Assembly (NCBI GenBank): GCA_003225315.1 | Contig: QHZD01000024.1 | Span: forward strand, 62,001-126,000 | Source: Acidobacteriota bacterium | Lineage (GTDB): Bacteria; Acidobacteriota; Terriglobia; Acidiferrales; UBA7541 | Direction: 5' to 3' | DNA length: 64,000 nt | Part shown: positions 23,219-31,710 of the stretch, in pieces | Layout of the letters: the number at the start of each line of letters is the position of its first letter | Position numbering within the stretch: the first letter of the stretch is position 1 | The notes under the pieces: generated by a model | What the model was told of the DNA's origin: nothing | Database searches by the model: none | Seen by the model: the letters and a program-made list of their open reading frames with translations, nothing else | Program-made: the position numbers and the translations under genes

Positions 23219-25798
23219 CTACACAGAAGCTACGAGGGCGAATTCGACGCGTTTGCGCATGGGGTCGATGCGTTCGGCGCGGACGCGGACTTTGTCGCCG
23301 AGGTGCCATTCTAGCTGGCGGGACTTTGCCCCCCGGCCGGGAGCCGAAGTGGTTGTACCGTGGCTAGTAACGAGGCGAGAGCCGCGGGCGCCGCGACCGC
23401 TGCCAGGGCCACGACTGCCGCCACTCGCCAGGGCAACGATGGCGTGATCGCGTTCGCGAAGCACGCAGCGTGAGCCGGCGAATTCTTCGAGCGCGCCGAT
23501 GGGAAGAAGGCCTTCGACGAAGACTTCGAACAGTTCGATGAAGCAGCCGTATTTCTGAACGGAAATGATCAGGCCGTCGTATTCCGCGCCGAGATGTTCC
23601 TCCATGAATTGAGCGGTTTTCCAGTCCATGAGTTCGCGTTCGGCGCCATTGGCGCGGCGCTCGGCTTCGGAGGTTTCCGCGGCGATTTCTTCAAGGTTCT
23701 TGTGCGAATAGAGGACAGCTTCAGCGCCTCGCGGCGCGGCGGAGTGCATCTGCGATGTTGGAGGAGCACCGTTGTGATGCTCGAGCGCCCATTTCAGAAT
23801 GCGATGAACGATGAGGTCGGGATAACGACGGATGGGCGAAGTGAAATGGGTGTACTCGTCGAAGCCGAGAGCAAAATGGCCGAGAGGCTCGGCGGCGTAG
23901 CGAGCCTGCTTGAGGGAACGCAGCATAAGGTAGGAGACGATGCGCTCTTCCGGTTTGCCGACCACCTTTTTGATCAGGCGCTGATAGTGCTGCGGCGTGA
24001 TGCGCAGGTCGCCGGCCGGGAGCGCCACCTTCATGCCGCGCTCGCGGCCGTGGCCGTAGGAGTCCGGGCGGCCGGCTTTTGCAGGGGCGGAGACGCGGCC
24101 GTGGCGAACGGCGACTTCGCGCTGGTGCAAGTCTTCGACGCCGAGAGAGTAACCGAAGGCGCGGGCCAGCTCTTCAAACTCAAGAACTTTGCGGGCGTCG
24201 GGCTTCTCATGAACGCGATGGAGCGACTCGATGCCGCGGCGAAGAAGATACGCGGCGACGGCGCGATTGGCGGCGAGCATGAACTCTTCAATGAGGCGGT
24301 GAGCGATGTTGCGCTCGCTGCGCGTGATGTTGGTCATGCGCTGCTCTTCGTCGAATTCGATGACCGGCTCGGGAAGATCGAAGTCAATGGAGCCGCGTTC
24401 ATTGCGGCGGGCGTTGAGAAGCAGAGCCAGCTCCTTCATATCGCGGAAGCGAGGAGCGAGCGAGGCGTAACGCTTGGACATCTCCGGGTCGCCTTCGAGG
24501 ACTTTGTTGACGTTGGTGTAGGTCATGCGCTCGGCGGAGCGAATGACGCCGGAAGTCATGCGCGAGGATTTCATGTGGCCGGCGGCGTCGAATTCCATCA
24601 ACGCGCTCATGACCAGGCGATCTTCACGGGGCTTGAGCGAGCACATGCCGTTCGAAAGAGCCTCCGGAAGCATGGGGACAGCGCGGTCGGGAAAGTAAAC
24701 GGATGTGCCGCGGAGACGCGCTTCCTGGTCGAGAGGCGTGGCGGTTCGAACATAGTGCCCGACGTCGGCGATGTGAACTTGCAAGTGCCAGCCGCTGTCG
24801 GCGCGATGCTCGACATAGACGGCGTCGTCGAAATCGCGCGCGGTTTCGCCATCGATGGTGACGATGGGCAAGTGACGGAAGTCTTCGTGGCCGGCGCGCT
24901 CGGATTCGCCGACGGGCTTCGCGCCGCGCTCGGCTTCGTCAAGAACCTCGGCGGCGAAGACATGCGGCAGATGATGCTTGCGGATGATGATCTCGGTGTC
25001 GACGCCGAGATCGCCGGGACGGCCGAGAATTTCGATGACGCGGCCGGTCGGCGATGCGCCTCCGTGCGGATAACGGAGCAGCTCCACGTTGACGACAGCG
25101 CCGTCGAGTTCACCGAGGCGCGGGATGCGGCGCGAGCGGATACTGGTTTCATCGGCGCCGCTGAAGCCGAGTTTTTTCCAGAGACCCGGAGTGAGCTCGT
25201 TGCCGCGCGGGATTTCAATTTCGTGCTGGATGCGAACGTCGTAAGGCAGGACGACATTCCGCTGGGAGCCGTAGCGAAACAGACCGACAACGGTGGGGTG
25301 CGCGCGGTCGAGCACTCGAATGATGCGGCCTTCGGCGCGCTGCGCGCCGGTGACGCCGCCCAGGCGTTGGATCTTTGCGAGAACGTGATCGCCGTGCATG
25401 GCGTCTTGAATGGCGTCGCGGGGGATGAAGACATCGCCGTCGAGCTGGGGCATGGGGGAATCGGGCACGACGAAGCCGTATCCGTCGTGGTGAAGAACGA
25501 GGCGGCCTGTGATTTCATCGTGACTCGCGAGCGTTTGGATGTGGCGAGGGACGTTTTGCGGAGGTTTTTGGATAGGCGCGCTGCGTTCGGACTTGCGGCT
25601 CGGAAGGCGGTAACGCCCCCCCGGCAATTCTTCGATGGCGCGGCGCTTTTTGAGCTTGGAAAGCATTTTGAACAAGGAGCGATTGTCGGACTTTCTCAGA
25701 TGGAGTCCCTGAGAGATCTCGGCGGTGGAAGCGGGGGCGCTTCTAACTTGCAGAAAACGCAGTATGTTATCGGGGCTCAACTGTGAGGGACGTGGCAT
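23219..25798 (-). CDS. rnr: Ribonuclease R (RNB family exoribonuclease)
   Basis: 3'-5' processive exoribonuclease that degrades structured RNA in the cytoplasm. 859 residues. Seen in order: an N-terminal winged-helix domain (residues 1-70, LSPDNILRFLQVRSA), cold-shock domains (LVLHHDGYGFVVPD; GDVFIPRDAI), the RNB catalytic core with VTIDGETARDFDDAV (metal-binding Asp cluster), HIADVGHYV, FPDRAVPMLPEALSNG and FTSPIRRYPDLIVHR, and a C-terminal S1 domain (YDGLIISVQKYGCFIEL). The S1 domain carries an unusual 45-residue Gly/Arg/Ser-rich insertion before LGDKVRVRAERID. The ATG at 25798 has only a weak ribosome-binding site. Confidence 0.95.
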   Translation of the reverse strand: MPRPSQLSPDNILRFLQVRSAPASTAEISQGLHLRKSDNRSLFKMLSKLKKRRAIEELPGGRYRLPSRKSERSAPIQKPPQNVPRHIQTLASHDEITGRLVLHHDGYGFVVPDSPMPQLDGDVFIPRDAIQDAMHGDHVLAKIQRLGGVTGAQRAEGRIIRVLDRAHPTVVGLFRYGSQRNVVLPYDVRIQHEIEIPRGNELTPGLWKKLGFSGADETSIRSRRIPRLGELDGAVVNVELLRYPHGGASPTGRVIEILGRPGDLGVDTEIIIRKHHLPHVFAAEVLDEAERGAKPVGESERAGHEDFRHLPIVTIDGETARDFDDAVYVEHRADSGWHLQVHIADVGHYVRTATPLDQEARLRGTSVYFPDRAVPMLPEALSNGMCSLKPREDRLVMSALMEFDAAGHMKSSRMTSGVIRSAERMTYTNVNKVLEGDPEMSKRYASLAPRFRDMKELALLLNARRNERGSIDFDLPEPVIEFDEEQRMTNITRSERNIAHRLIEEFMLAANRAVAAYLLRRGIESLHRVHEKPDARKVLEFEELARAFGYSLGVEDLHQREVAVRHGRVSAPAKAGRPDSYGHGRERGMKVALPAGDLRITPQHYQRLIKKVVGKPEERIVSYLMLRSLKQARYAAEPLGHFALGFDEYTHFTSPIRRYPDLIVHRILKWALEHHNGAPPTSQMHSAAPRGAEAVLYSHKNLEEIAAETSEAERRANGAERELMDWKTAQFMEEHLGAEYDGLIISVQKYGCFIELFEVFVEGLLPIGALEEFAGSRCVLRERDHAIVALASGGSRGPGSGRGARGSRLVTSHGTTTSAPGRGAKSRQLEWHLGDKVRVRAERIDPMRKRVEFALVASV

Positions 25799-25913
25799 TT
25801 GGCATTCGCCCTAAACGGCGGGCGACGATTTTCACAGAGATTCTAGTCAATTTTTTGGGGTTTCACAGGAACTTTTTTCGCGCGCTGGGGATTATATAGG
25901 CAGGCCAACACAC

Positions 25914-25996
25914 GACCGGCTAGTCGCCCTCCGTCAGACTGGCCGGATTCCCCGAGAGGGGATAAAAGGGAGGCGGGACGACCTGGCCCGCCTCCC
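25914..25996 (-). terminator. Tandem hairpins ending in a rho-independent terminator
   Basis: Three consecutive hairpins lie between the PuuD-like gene and RNase R: 25914-25944 (CCGGCTAGTC with GACTGGCCGG, 9 of 10 pairs), 25950-25962 (TCCCC/GGGGA, 4-nt loop) and 25968-25996 (GGGAGGCGGG/CCCGCCTCCC, 10-bp perfect stem, 9-nt loop). The last is flanked by AAAA and TTTT, so it can terminate in both directions; for the minus-strand gene ending at 26054 it is well placed. The first two hairpins may be part of a longer structured leader of rnr. Confidence 0.65.
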
Positions 25997-26053
25997 TTTT
26001 CATTTGCTTGTTCCTACGCCGGACGTCAAAGCCCCGATTAATGATTCAGGAAT

Positions 26054-26836
26054 TCATCGCGCGACGGTGCTCAAGAACGGATAGTGGCTGGCCGCGGCCA
26101 TGAAAAACAACATAAGAAAGGACAGCCAGAACGAGGTTCGCGCGGTGAGATAGTTCCAACGCATTAAACGTTCGGCTTCCGGCGGCATGGGGATGCCCTG
26201 CTCTGCGCTCGCGCGCGACCACGCGATCAGGCGCTTCTGGACGCGCCAGACTATGCCCCAAGTGTTCAGCAGCATGATCAAGCCGAGTCCGCCTCCAACG
26301 CTGATGGCGAGGTGCGGATTGGAAACGTTGGGGCCTCCATTCAACGCGAGAATTAGCCAGGACGCTGCGACCACGACCAAGGCAATTCCCACTGCCCGAA
26401 TCCAGACACTATTCAAGATTCCTTTAGCGGGAAGCTGCAGCGCGTAAATGAAAACATATGCCACGAGCCAGACGAGAAACCACCAGCCAAACCACTTGCC
26501 GACGAGGGCAGGGTTGCCCGCGAGTTTCGCGTCAGACGCCAGATGAATGGCGTAATAGCGCATCCCAACAAACACGGTAACCAGCGCGGACCAGCGGAAC
26601 CACGCCATGGCGCCGGGCATCAGCTCGGGATAAATCTTGACGCGGAGCTTGGGATCGCATTGCTTCATCGCGGGCGTCAGGACCAGATTGAAAAAGTAGA
26701 GCAAGCCGATCCAAATAATGCCGAAGACGAGATGCAACCAGCGTAAGGCGATCATTTCGTTGGCGTGCGGTGTGTCGAGAAAGGAGAAGTGCGGCTGCCA
26801 GTCCGGAAAGCTCAGCGCGGTCAAGTGCAAAAGCAT
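26054..26836 (-). CDS. PuuD N-terminal-like (urate oxidase N) membrane protein
   Basis: Membrane protein of 260 residues with about seven hydrophobic helices, matching the membrane domain found at the N-terminus of PuuD-type urate hydroxylases (ALRWLHLVFGIIWIGLLYFFN with the conserved His and Trp; MPGAMAWFRWSALVTV; LLNTWGIVWRVQKR). The catalytic cytochrome part of PuuD is absent, as in many stand-alone homologues, so urate oxidation should not be assumed. ATG at 26836 has GAGGTG 5 nt upstream; an earlier in-frame start lacks one. The gene is monocistronic, ending at the terminator at 25968-25996. Confidence 0.75.
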   Translation of the reverse strand: MLLHLTALSFPDWQPHFSFLDTPHANEMIALRWLHLVFGIIWIGLLYFFNLVLTPAMKQCDPKLRVKIYPELMPGAMAWFRWSALVTVFVGMRYYAIHLASDAKLAGNPALVGKWFGWWFLVWLVAYVFIYALQLPAKGILNSVWIRAVGIALVVVAASWLILALNGGPNVSNPHLAISVGGGLGLIMLLNTWGIVWRVQKRLIAWSRASAEQGIPMPPEAERLMRWNYLTARTSFWLSFLMLFFMAAASHYPFLSTVAR

Positions 26837-26973
26837 TCGTGCACCTCGGTCATTCTTTGCTGCTTCCTGAGCATACATCAGGGAAATACGCGGTCGCGTG
26901 CTCCAATGTATCAGCGTGAGGGACGTCTGGTGATGCTTTCAGGGTTCGTATGCCGGTTTCACTGAGCCACGGC

Positions 26974-29640
26974 TTATTCGTAGCGCAGCGCGACTATAGG
27001 ATCGACGCGCATCGCACGGCGGGCAGGGACGTAACTTGCGGCCAGGGCAATAACCAACAGCAGTAAAGGAACAGAAATGAAAGCCAGGGGATCATGCGCA
27101 CTGAGACCAAAAAGCATGCTGGAAAGCACATGGGACACAGCAGCACACGCGGCCAGGCCCGCAAGCCCACCGATCAGTACCGGCCGCATGGCTTGCTCAA
27201 TGACAAGTTTCATTACTTCGGTGCGGTCAGCTCCAAGGGCCATGCGGATGCCGATCTCGCGCACGCAGCGGCTTACATTGTAGGACACCATTCCATATAC
27301 GCCGATCGAAGCAAGCAGCACTGCTAAAACGCCTAGCGCACCGGAGAGCGCCGCTACAATGCGCGAGGGCGAGCGCCAAACTTCGAGGTAGTCTTCGAGT
27401 CTAACCACATCGACGGGCATATCGGGATCGAGCAACCGCACGGCCTCGCGAATGGCTTTGTCGACCGGCGTGAAGCTTCCGGCGAAACGCACCAGCACAT
27501 AAGTGCGCATGTTGTCTTGTGGCCCGGCCGGAAAATAGAGGTACGGCGCGTTGACGTCGCCCAGATGCGAAACTTGTGCGTCCTTCGCCACGCCAATAAC
27601 TGAGTATTCGCGCCCAGTATCTTGGCGCAGTGTTTTTCCGAGAGGATCTGCGCCGGGCCAAAGGCGTCGTGCTGTGGATTCGGTGACGATTATTCCTGGG
27701 GCGTCCTCTGTCTCGTCTGGTCCAAAGTCCCTGCCTCGCACGATCGGAATGCCGACCACAGAAAAATAGTCTGGCGTGATGTGGTTGTATTCGATCAGGA
27801 CTTTGTCGAGTCGGCCAGGAACCGTCATATAGCCGGCGCTAAAGTCGTGGCTCAGCGGCGCGCACTCCGCTTGCGCAATTTCGCTTACGCCAGGAAGGCC
27901 CGCGAGGCGCTCTCGCAAGCGGCCCATAAATGCCGTCGCTCTGGTTTCATCGTAACCCTGCGCTTTGGGATAGAGAAACGCCGCCGCAACGTCCTTCATC
28001 TCAAAACCGGGATCGACCGTCTGGGCGTAGTAAAGCCCGCGTAGCAGCAGTCCAGCCGCCAACAACAGGATCATGCACACGGCGATCTGAGCGCCGACCA
28101 AAGTGTTGCGCAAAAACCGACCGCTCTTTTTGCCGGGGCCGGACTTCGCACCGTCTTCTTTCAAGGCGGTGTTGAGGTCGAGTCGCGAGCTCTGCAAAGC
28201 GGGGATCAAACCGAACAGGATTCCAGTTACAAGAGTCAGTGCCAGCGCGTAACCGAGCACACGAAAGTCGGGCGCAACATTCACCGCGAGAGTAGAAAAC
28301 ATATGCGGCAGGTGAGAAGTAACAAATTGCGTGATGCTCGCGAACGACCAGAACGCGAACAGCGATCCCAACGCTCCTCCGAGCATGGAAAGCAGGAGAC
28401 TCTCTGTCAACAATTGCCGCACGAGACGCCACCGGCTCGCGCCGATGGATAGCCGCAGCGCGATTTCCTTTTGGCGCGCGGAAGCGCGTGCAAGCAGAAG
28501 ATTGGCTACGTTCGCACACGCAATCAGCAGCACGAGTCCAAAAGCGGCGAGAATTACGAAAGCCACTGGGATGAGGCTTTCCCGCTCTTCTGGTCGGCCG
28601 AAAAATGTAGCTGTCGAGATCGCCAACGAAGTAGTGCGGCCAAGATTCAGTTGGTCGATGCGTCCGGCGATAACACCAAGGTCCGCGCGTACTTGCTCCA
28701 TCGTAACGCCTGGCCGTACGCGGCCGAGCAAGGCCAGCCAACTCATATTGTCATCCCCCAGGCGATCGCGTCCTGCGTCGAGAACTTTTTGAATGGTTAT
28801 GGGCACCCAGAATGCGCTTGGCATCGGCTCTGTGCCCGTGAATCCCGGAGGAGCCACGCCAATCACGGTGAATGCCATGCGATTCAAAGTGATTTTTTTG
28901 CCTACGAGTGTTGGGTCACCTCCAAACGTGTCCCGCCACAATTGGTCGCTGACCACGACGACGGCATTTTCACCCGAAGCAGCGCAATCAGAATCGACAA
29001 AGCCACGGCCCTGTGCAGGATGCTCGTTCAAAACCTCGAAATAGTTGCATGAAGTTGCCGTCCCCAAAAGCTGCTGCATTTTGATGCCAGCAAGGGTTCC
29101 TTCGAGGAAGGGCTCATAGGCTAGAAGTCCCGAGAAGACGTGATTGTGTTCGCTGTAGTCAAGATATTCCGAGTACGAGAACATGCTCGTTTCGCCGTGA
29201 GTGTTGCGAACTGTCCGCCGATGAAAGATCTGGCTCACGCTGACCAACTGTTCCGCACGAGGGATCGGAAGTAAACGCAACGCGGCGCCGTTTAGCACCG
29301 AAAAGATTCCAACGTTTATTCCCACGCCTAGAGCAATCGCCAGCACAGCCGCCACTGTAAACCCTGGGTTCTGTCGCAACATGCGCAAGCCGTAGCGAAT
29401 ATCCTGAAGCACAGTTTCGATGAAATTCACGCCGCGGGCATCGCGATGCTCCTCTTTGAGCTGTTCCATTCCGCCGAATTCGAGGCGCGCGCGGCGTTTG
29501 GCTTCCTGAGGCGGCAGGCCGGACTGGATGAACTTGGCGTCCTGTTGCTCGAAGTGGAAGCGCAGTTCGTCGTCAAGCTCGGCTTCCACATTTTTCCGGC
29601 GAAAGAGGGAGCGCAAGCGCAACAGCAGATCGTTCAACAT
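26974..29640 (-). CDS. ADOP-type ABC permease (MacB/FtsX-like)
   Basis: Permease of 888 residues with the architecture of acidobacterial duplicated orphan permeases: a short N-terminal cytoplasmic domain (LRSLFRRKNVEAELDDELRFH), DIRYGLRMLRQNPGF leading into a first transmembrane helix (AAVLAIALGVGINVGIFSVLN), a periplasmic MacB-type domain, three central helices (LIPVAFVILAAFGLVLLIACANV), a second periplasmic domain and a final three-helix FtsX set (GVYGMVSYNVSRCVREIGIRMALGA). No ATPase gene adjoins it, hence orphan. It starts 9 nt after the stop of a PadR regulator, an arrangement typical of this family. Its cargo is unknown. Confidence 0.92.
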   Translation of the reverse strand: MLNDLLLRLRSLFRRKNVEAELDDELRFHFEQQDAKFIQSGLPPQEAKRRARLEFGGMEQLKEEHRDARGVNFIETVLQDIRYGLRMLRQNPGFTVAAVLAIALGVGINVGIFSVLNGAALRLLPIPRAEQLVSVSQIFHRRTVRNTHGETSMFSYSEYLDYSEHNHVFSGLLAYEPFLEGTLAGIKMQQLLGTATSCNYFEVLNEHPAQGRGFVDSDCAASGENAVVVVSDQLWRDTFGGDPTLVGKKITLNRMAFTVIGVAPPGFTGTEPMPSAFWVPITIQKVLDAGRDRLGDDNMSWLALLGRVRPGVTMEQVRADLGVIAGRIDQLNLGRTTSLAISTATFFGRPEERESLIPVAFVILAAFGLVLLIACANVANLLLARASARQKEIALRLSIGASRWRLVRQLLTESLLLSMLGGALGSLFAFWSFASITQFVTSHLPHMFSTLAVNVAPDFRVLGYALALTLVTGILFGLIPALQSSRLDLNTALKEDGAKSGPGKKSGRFLRNTLVGAQIAVCMILLLAAGLLLRGLYYAQTVDPGFEMKDVAAAFLYPKAQGYDETRATAFMGRLRERLAGLPGVSEIAQAECAPLSHDFSAGYMTVPGRLDKVLIEYNHITPDYFSVVGIPIVRGRDFGPDETEDAPGIIVTESTARRLWPGADPLGKTLRQDTGREYSVIGVAKDAQVSHLGDVNAPYLYFPAGPQDNMRTYVLVRFAGSFTPVDKAIREAVRLLDPDMPVDVVRLEDYLEVWRSPSRIVAALSGALGVLAVLLASIGVYGMVSYNVSRCVREIGIRMALGADRTEVMKLVIEQAMRPVLIGGLAGLAACAAVSHVLSSMLFGLSAHDPLAFISVPLLLLVIALAASYVPARRAMRVDPIVALRYE

Positions 29641-29649
29641 GGGCCTCTC

Positions 29650-29982
29650 CTATGTTGTTTCCAGGATTTGCGCAACCGCGGCAGCGAGTTTGCGCCAGGC
29701 ACTTTCTTCGCGTTCCAACTGCTTGTGCCCGAGCCGCGTCAGCTCATAAAACTTGGCGCGGCGATTGTTTTCCGACGCGCCCCATCGGGCTTTGATCCAG
29801 CCCTTGCGCTCCAGGCGATGCAGCGCGGGATAGAGGGAGCCTTGCTGTACAAAAAGAGCCTGGCTGGAGACCTGATGAATGCGCTCCGAGATGGCCCAGC
29901 CGTGCTGCGGCTCAAGAGCGAGGGTGCGGAGGATCAGTAGGTCCAGGGTGCCTTGCGGAAGGTCTATTCGAGGGTCCGGCAT
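29650..29982 (-). CDS. PadR family transcriptional regulator
   Basis: Small DNA-binding repressor-like protein of 110 residues: winged helix with LPQGTLDLLILRTLALEPQHGWAIS (PadR signature quoted in part: GTLDLLILRTL), QGSLYPALHRLERKGWIKARWG as recognition helix and wing, and a C-terminal dimer helix (REESAWRKLAAAVAQIL). It directly precedes the ADOP permease and probably controls this two-gene operon. The ligand is unknown. Confidence 0.92.
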   Translation of the reverse strand: MPDPRIDLPQGTLDLLILRTLALEPQHGWAISERIHQVSSQALFVQQGSLYPALHRLERKGWIKARWGASENNRRAKFYELTRLGHKQLEREESAWRKLAAAVAQILETT

Positions 29983-30143
29983 TGTGCTCCCCTATAGCTT
30001 CTACAGGAAACGTACTCCTCCTCTTGTAGAAGTGCAAGAGGAAGATTGCAAGCCACACGCGGTTCTAGGTTCGCGTGGGAGAACATGGTTAACGATGGTT
30101 TTTGGCTTGCCGATGGATAGGGAGTCTCGTTCGTTGGAGGAAT

Positions 30144-30230
30144 TGGTGCCCGAGAGAGGACTCGAACCTCCACGACCTTGCGATCACTGCGACCTGAACG
30201 CAGCGCGTCTGCCAGTTCCGCCACTCGGGC
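30144..30230 (-). tRNA. tRNA-Leu (anticodon CAG)
   Basis: Class II tRNA on the minus strand. The acceptor stem GCCCGAG (5' end at 30230) pairs with CTCGGGC, followed by discriminator A and an encoded CCA (30144-30146). The D-arm has GGCGGAACTGGCAGAC. The anticodon arm CTGCG-TTCAGGT-CGCAG gives anticodon CAG. There is a long variable arm, and the T-arm contains GGTTCGAGTCC. It reads CUG codons. Confidence 0.95.
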
Positions 30231-30632
30231 ACGAGTGTGAGAAAGCAAGTTCCAGTGTTGCCGGAGCCGCTTGCAATGAGGCTTGTTCATTCTGCCCGGC
30301 AGGTCTCCCTTTGTCAACGCGATGCCAGAACCTTCATGGGAGTGTACGCCGCAAACCATGCAAGTCCCCTTACGCTACCAGCACGCCGCTCATGCCAGAG
30401 GGTGAAGGTGCGACCGGTTAGTAAGTTGCTTTAGTTTGTTGATTTTGGCCCGTAACTAGCGGTACTTCGTGGCCAGGTCCCAGCCTGGTTAGAGGCAGGA
30501 CTTGGTATCAATCTTTATGATGCTCACCACTAGAATTTTAAATTTAGAGTGTTATACTCCGCGTTGGAAATCCCTACAAACCCCTTGCCGGCCCCGGCCG
30601 GCACTGCGGATCGGTCCCAATGGGAGGTCACC
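30231..30632. other. Intergenic region, nothing recognised
   Basis: 402 nt between tRNA-Leu and the small membrane protein gene. No credible reading frame, repeat or RNA motif was seen. An AT-rich patch around 30530-30560 contains TATACT (30553-30558), a possible -10 box for the downstream gene without a convincing -35. Confidence 0.4.
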
Positions 30633-30923
30633 ATGGAATCACAATTCCTTTCTGGGCCGCTGCTCTATCTGCTGATTGCCTGGGGAGTTGCTACCGCTGT
30701 ATTCCTCGGTCTGTTGTTCCGGCGGAGTCTCCTCTCAAGCCACGAAGACGATCAAATCTTTCTCGATGCGGCTGAAGAACATATGGCCCAGGAGCAGCGC
30801 GAACTAGTAGCGAAGATCAATGCGCTTTCCCGGCCCATCATGGGAACGGGCATTCTGGCAGGCGTTCTGCTGCTGCTGATTGCCGGCATGTGGCTAAAGG
30901 AAGGGCTGAAGGGCCTTCTTTAG
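30633..30923 (+). CDS. Small two-helix membrane protein
   Basis: Unrecognised protein of 96 residues. ATG at 30633 follows GGGAGGTCACC, a strong ribosome-binding site; the longer frame upstream is rejected for that reason. Seen: a transmembrane helix at about 7-28 (GPLLYLLIAWGVATAVFLGLLF), a charged amphipathic middle (SHEDDQIFLDAAEEHMAQEQRELVAK), and a second helix at about 72-92. The hairpin topology with a soluble acidic helix resembles small scaffold or regulatory membrane proteins, but no family is assigned. Confidence 0.65.
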   Translation: MESQFLSGPLLYLLIAWGVATAVFLGLLFRRSLLSSHEDDQIFLDAAEEHMAQEQRELVAKINALSRPIMGTGILAGVLLLLIAGMWLKEGLKGLL

Positions 30924-30955
30924 CTCTTTAGGTTTTCTTGCTGCGCCAGCCAACT

Positions 30956-31579
30956 TCAGCGGGGCGCCGGCTTTGCAGGTTGCTGTTGCTCTGAAGGTGT
31001 GCTCGCCGGGGCGGGTTGCTGGGGCTTCGGGGCCGCCGAAGTGTGATTTAGCACGATGACCCAATGGTTCTCGCGCTTTTCTAACACGACAGTCGTATGC
31101 CCCTGGGATTGCGCCTGCTGGCCGTCGACGACCGCCTGGAAGTCCCACTGGTAGCATGCCCAACCCACGGCACCGTTCACTTTGATATAGGTGTTAAAGC
31201 GATCCATGCGGACTTGCGTCATCCGCGCGCGTTGCTGCTGGTAAATCGCCAGGTAGTTGGTCCAGCCGAAAATCGGCGGCGCCCACGAGCCGTTCACCAT
31301 CGCCACGTCGTCGGCATAATCCTTGTGGAGTTTTTCAATGTCGCCGAGCTGCCAGGCTCCTAGCATATCCGACAGCATGTAATCAATCTGCTGCTCGTCA
31401 GTCAACGAAATCAGCGGCTTGGAGGTGTCTGAGGATGAAGAAGCGTCTGTCTTTTTTTTCTTTTCTTTTTGCGCCGCAGCGGGAGAAACGCTGGCCAGAG
31501 ACAGAGCGGAAACCAGCAACAATAGAAGTATCTTGTGCGTCGCACCGCGCGCAAAGCAAATTCCAGGATGGTTCCACAT
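30956..31579 (-). CDS. Secreted SnoaL/DUF4440-like (NTF2 fold) protein
   Basis: Exported protein of 207 residues. ATG at 31579 with GAGGAG 10 nt upstream is preferred over a longer frame. Seen: signal peptide (HKILLLLLVSALSLASVSPAAA), a Lys/Ser-rich linker, then an NTF2-like domain (MLSDMLGAWQLGDIEKLHKDYADDVAMVNGSWAP, in part WQLGDIEKLHKDYADDV; GWACYQWDFQAVVDGQ; HTTVVLEKRENHWVIVLNHTS) and a Pro/Gln-rich tail. The cone-shaped fold usually binds a small ligand or is non-catalytic. Function unknown. Confidence 0.72.
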   Translation of the reverse strand: MWNHPGICFARGATHKILLLLLVSALSLASVSPAAAQKEKKKKTDASSSSDTSKPLISLTDEQQIDYMLSDMLGAWQLGDIEKLHKDYADDVAMVNGSWAPPIFGWTNYLAIYQQQRARMTQVRMDRFNTYIKVNGAVGWACYQWDFQAVVDGQQAQSQGHTTVVLEKRENHWVIVLNHTSAAPKPQQPAPASTPSEQQQPAKPAPR

Positions 31580-31710
31580 TCGCGTTGCACTCCTCGGTTC
31601 AAGAGAATAGCACGGGGAATTGTGCGCAGCAGCATTGTGCCCGGTTGGTTTACCTTCTCCAGGCACTCGATGTTCACATTTTCATTGGCAAGTTTGCGCT
31701 GCGGATAGAT

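Noticed and set aside
23594-25786. A 730-codon open frame antisense to RNase R
   Set aside because: Its frame mirrors the third-codon GC bias of rnr, it has no family features, and rnr itself has all catalytic motifs. It is a composition shadow.
26054-26836. Complete urate hydroxylase PuuD
   Set aside because: Only the membrane domain is present; the C-terminal cytochrome part is missing and no purine genes adjoin.
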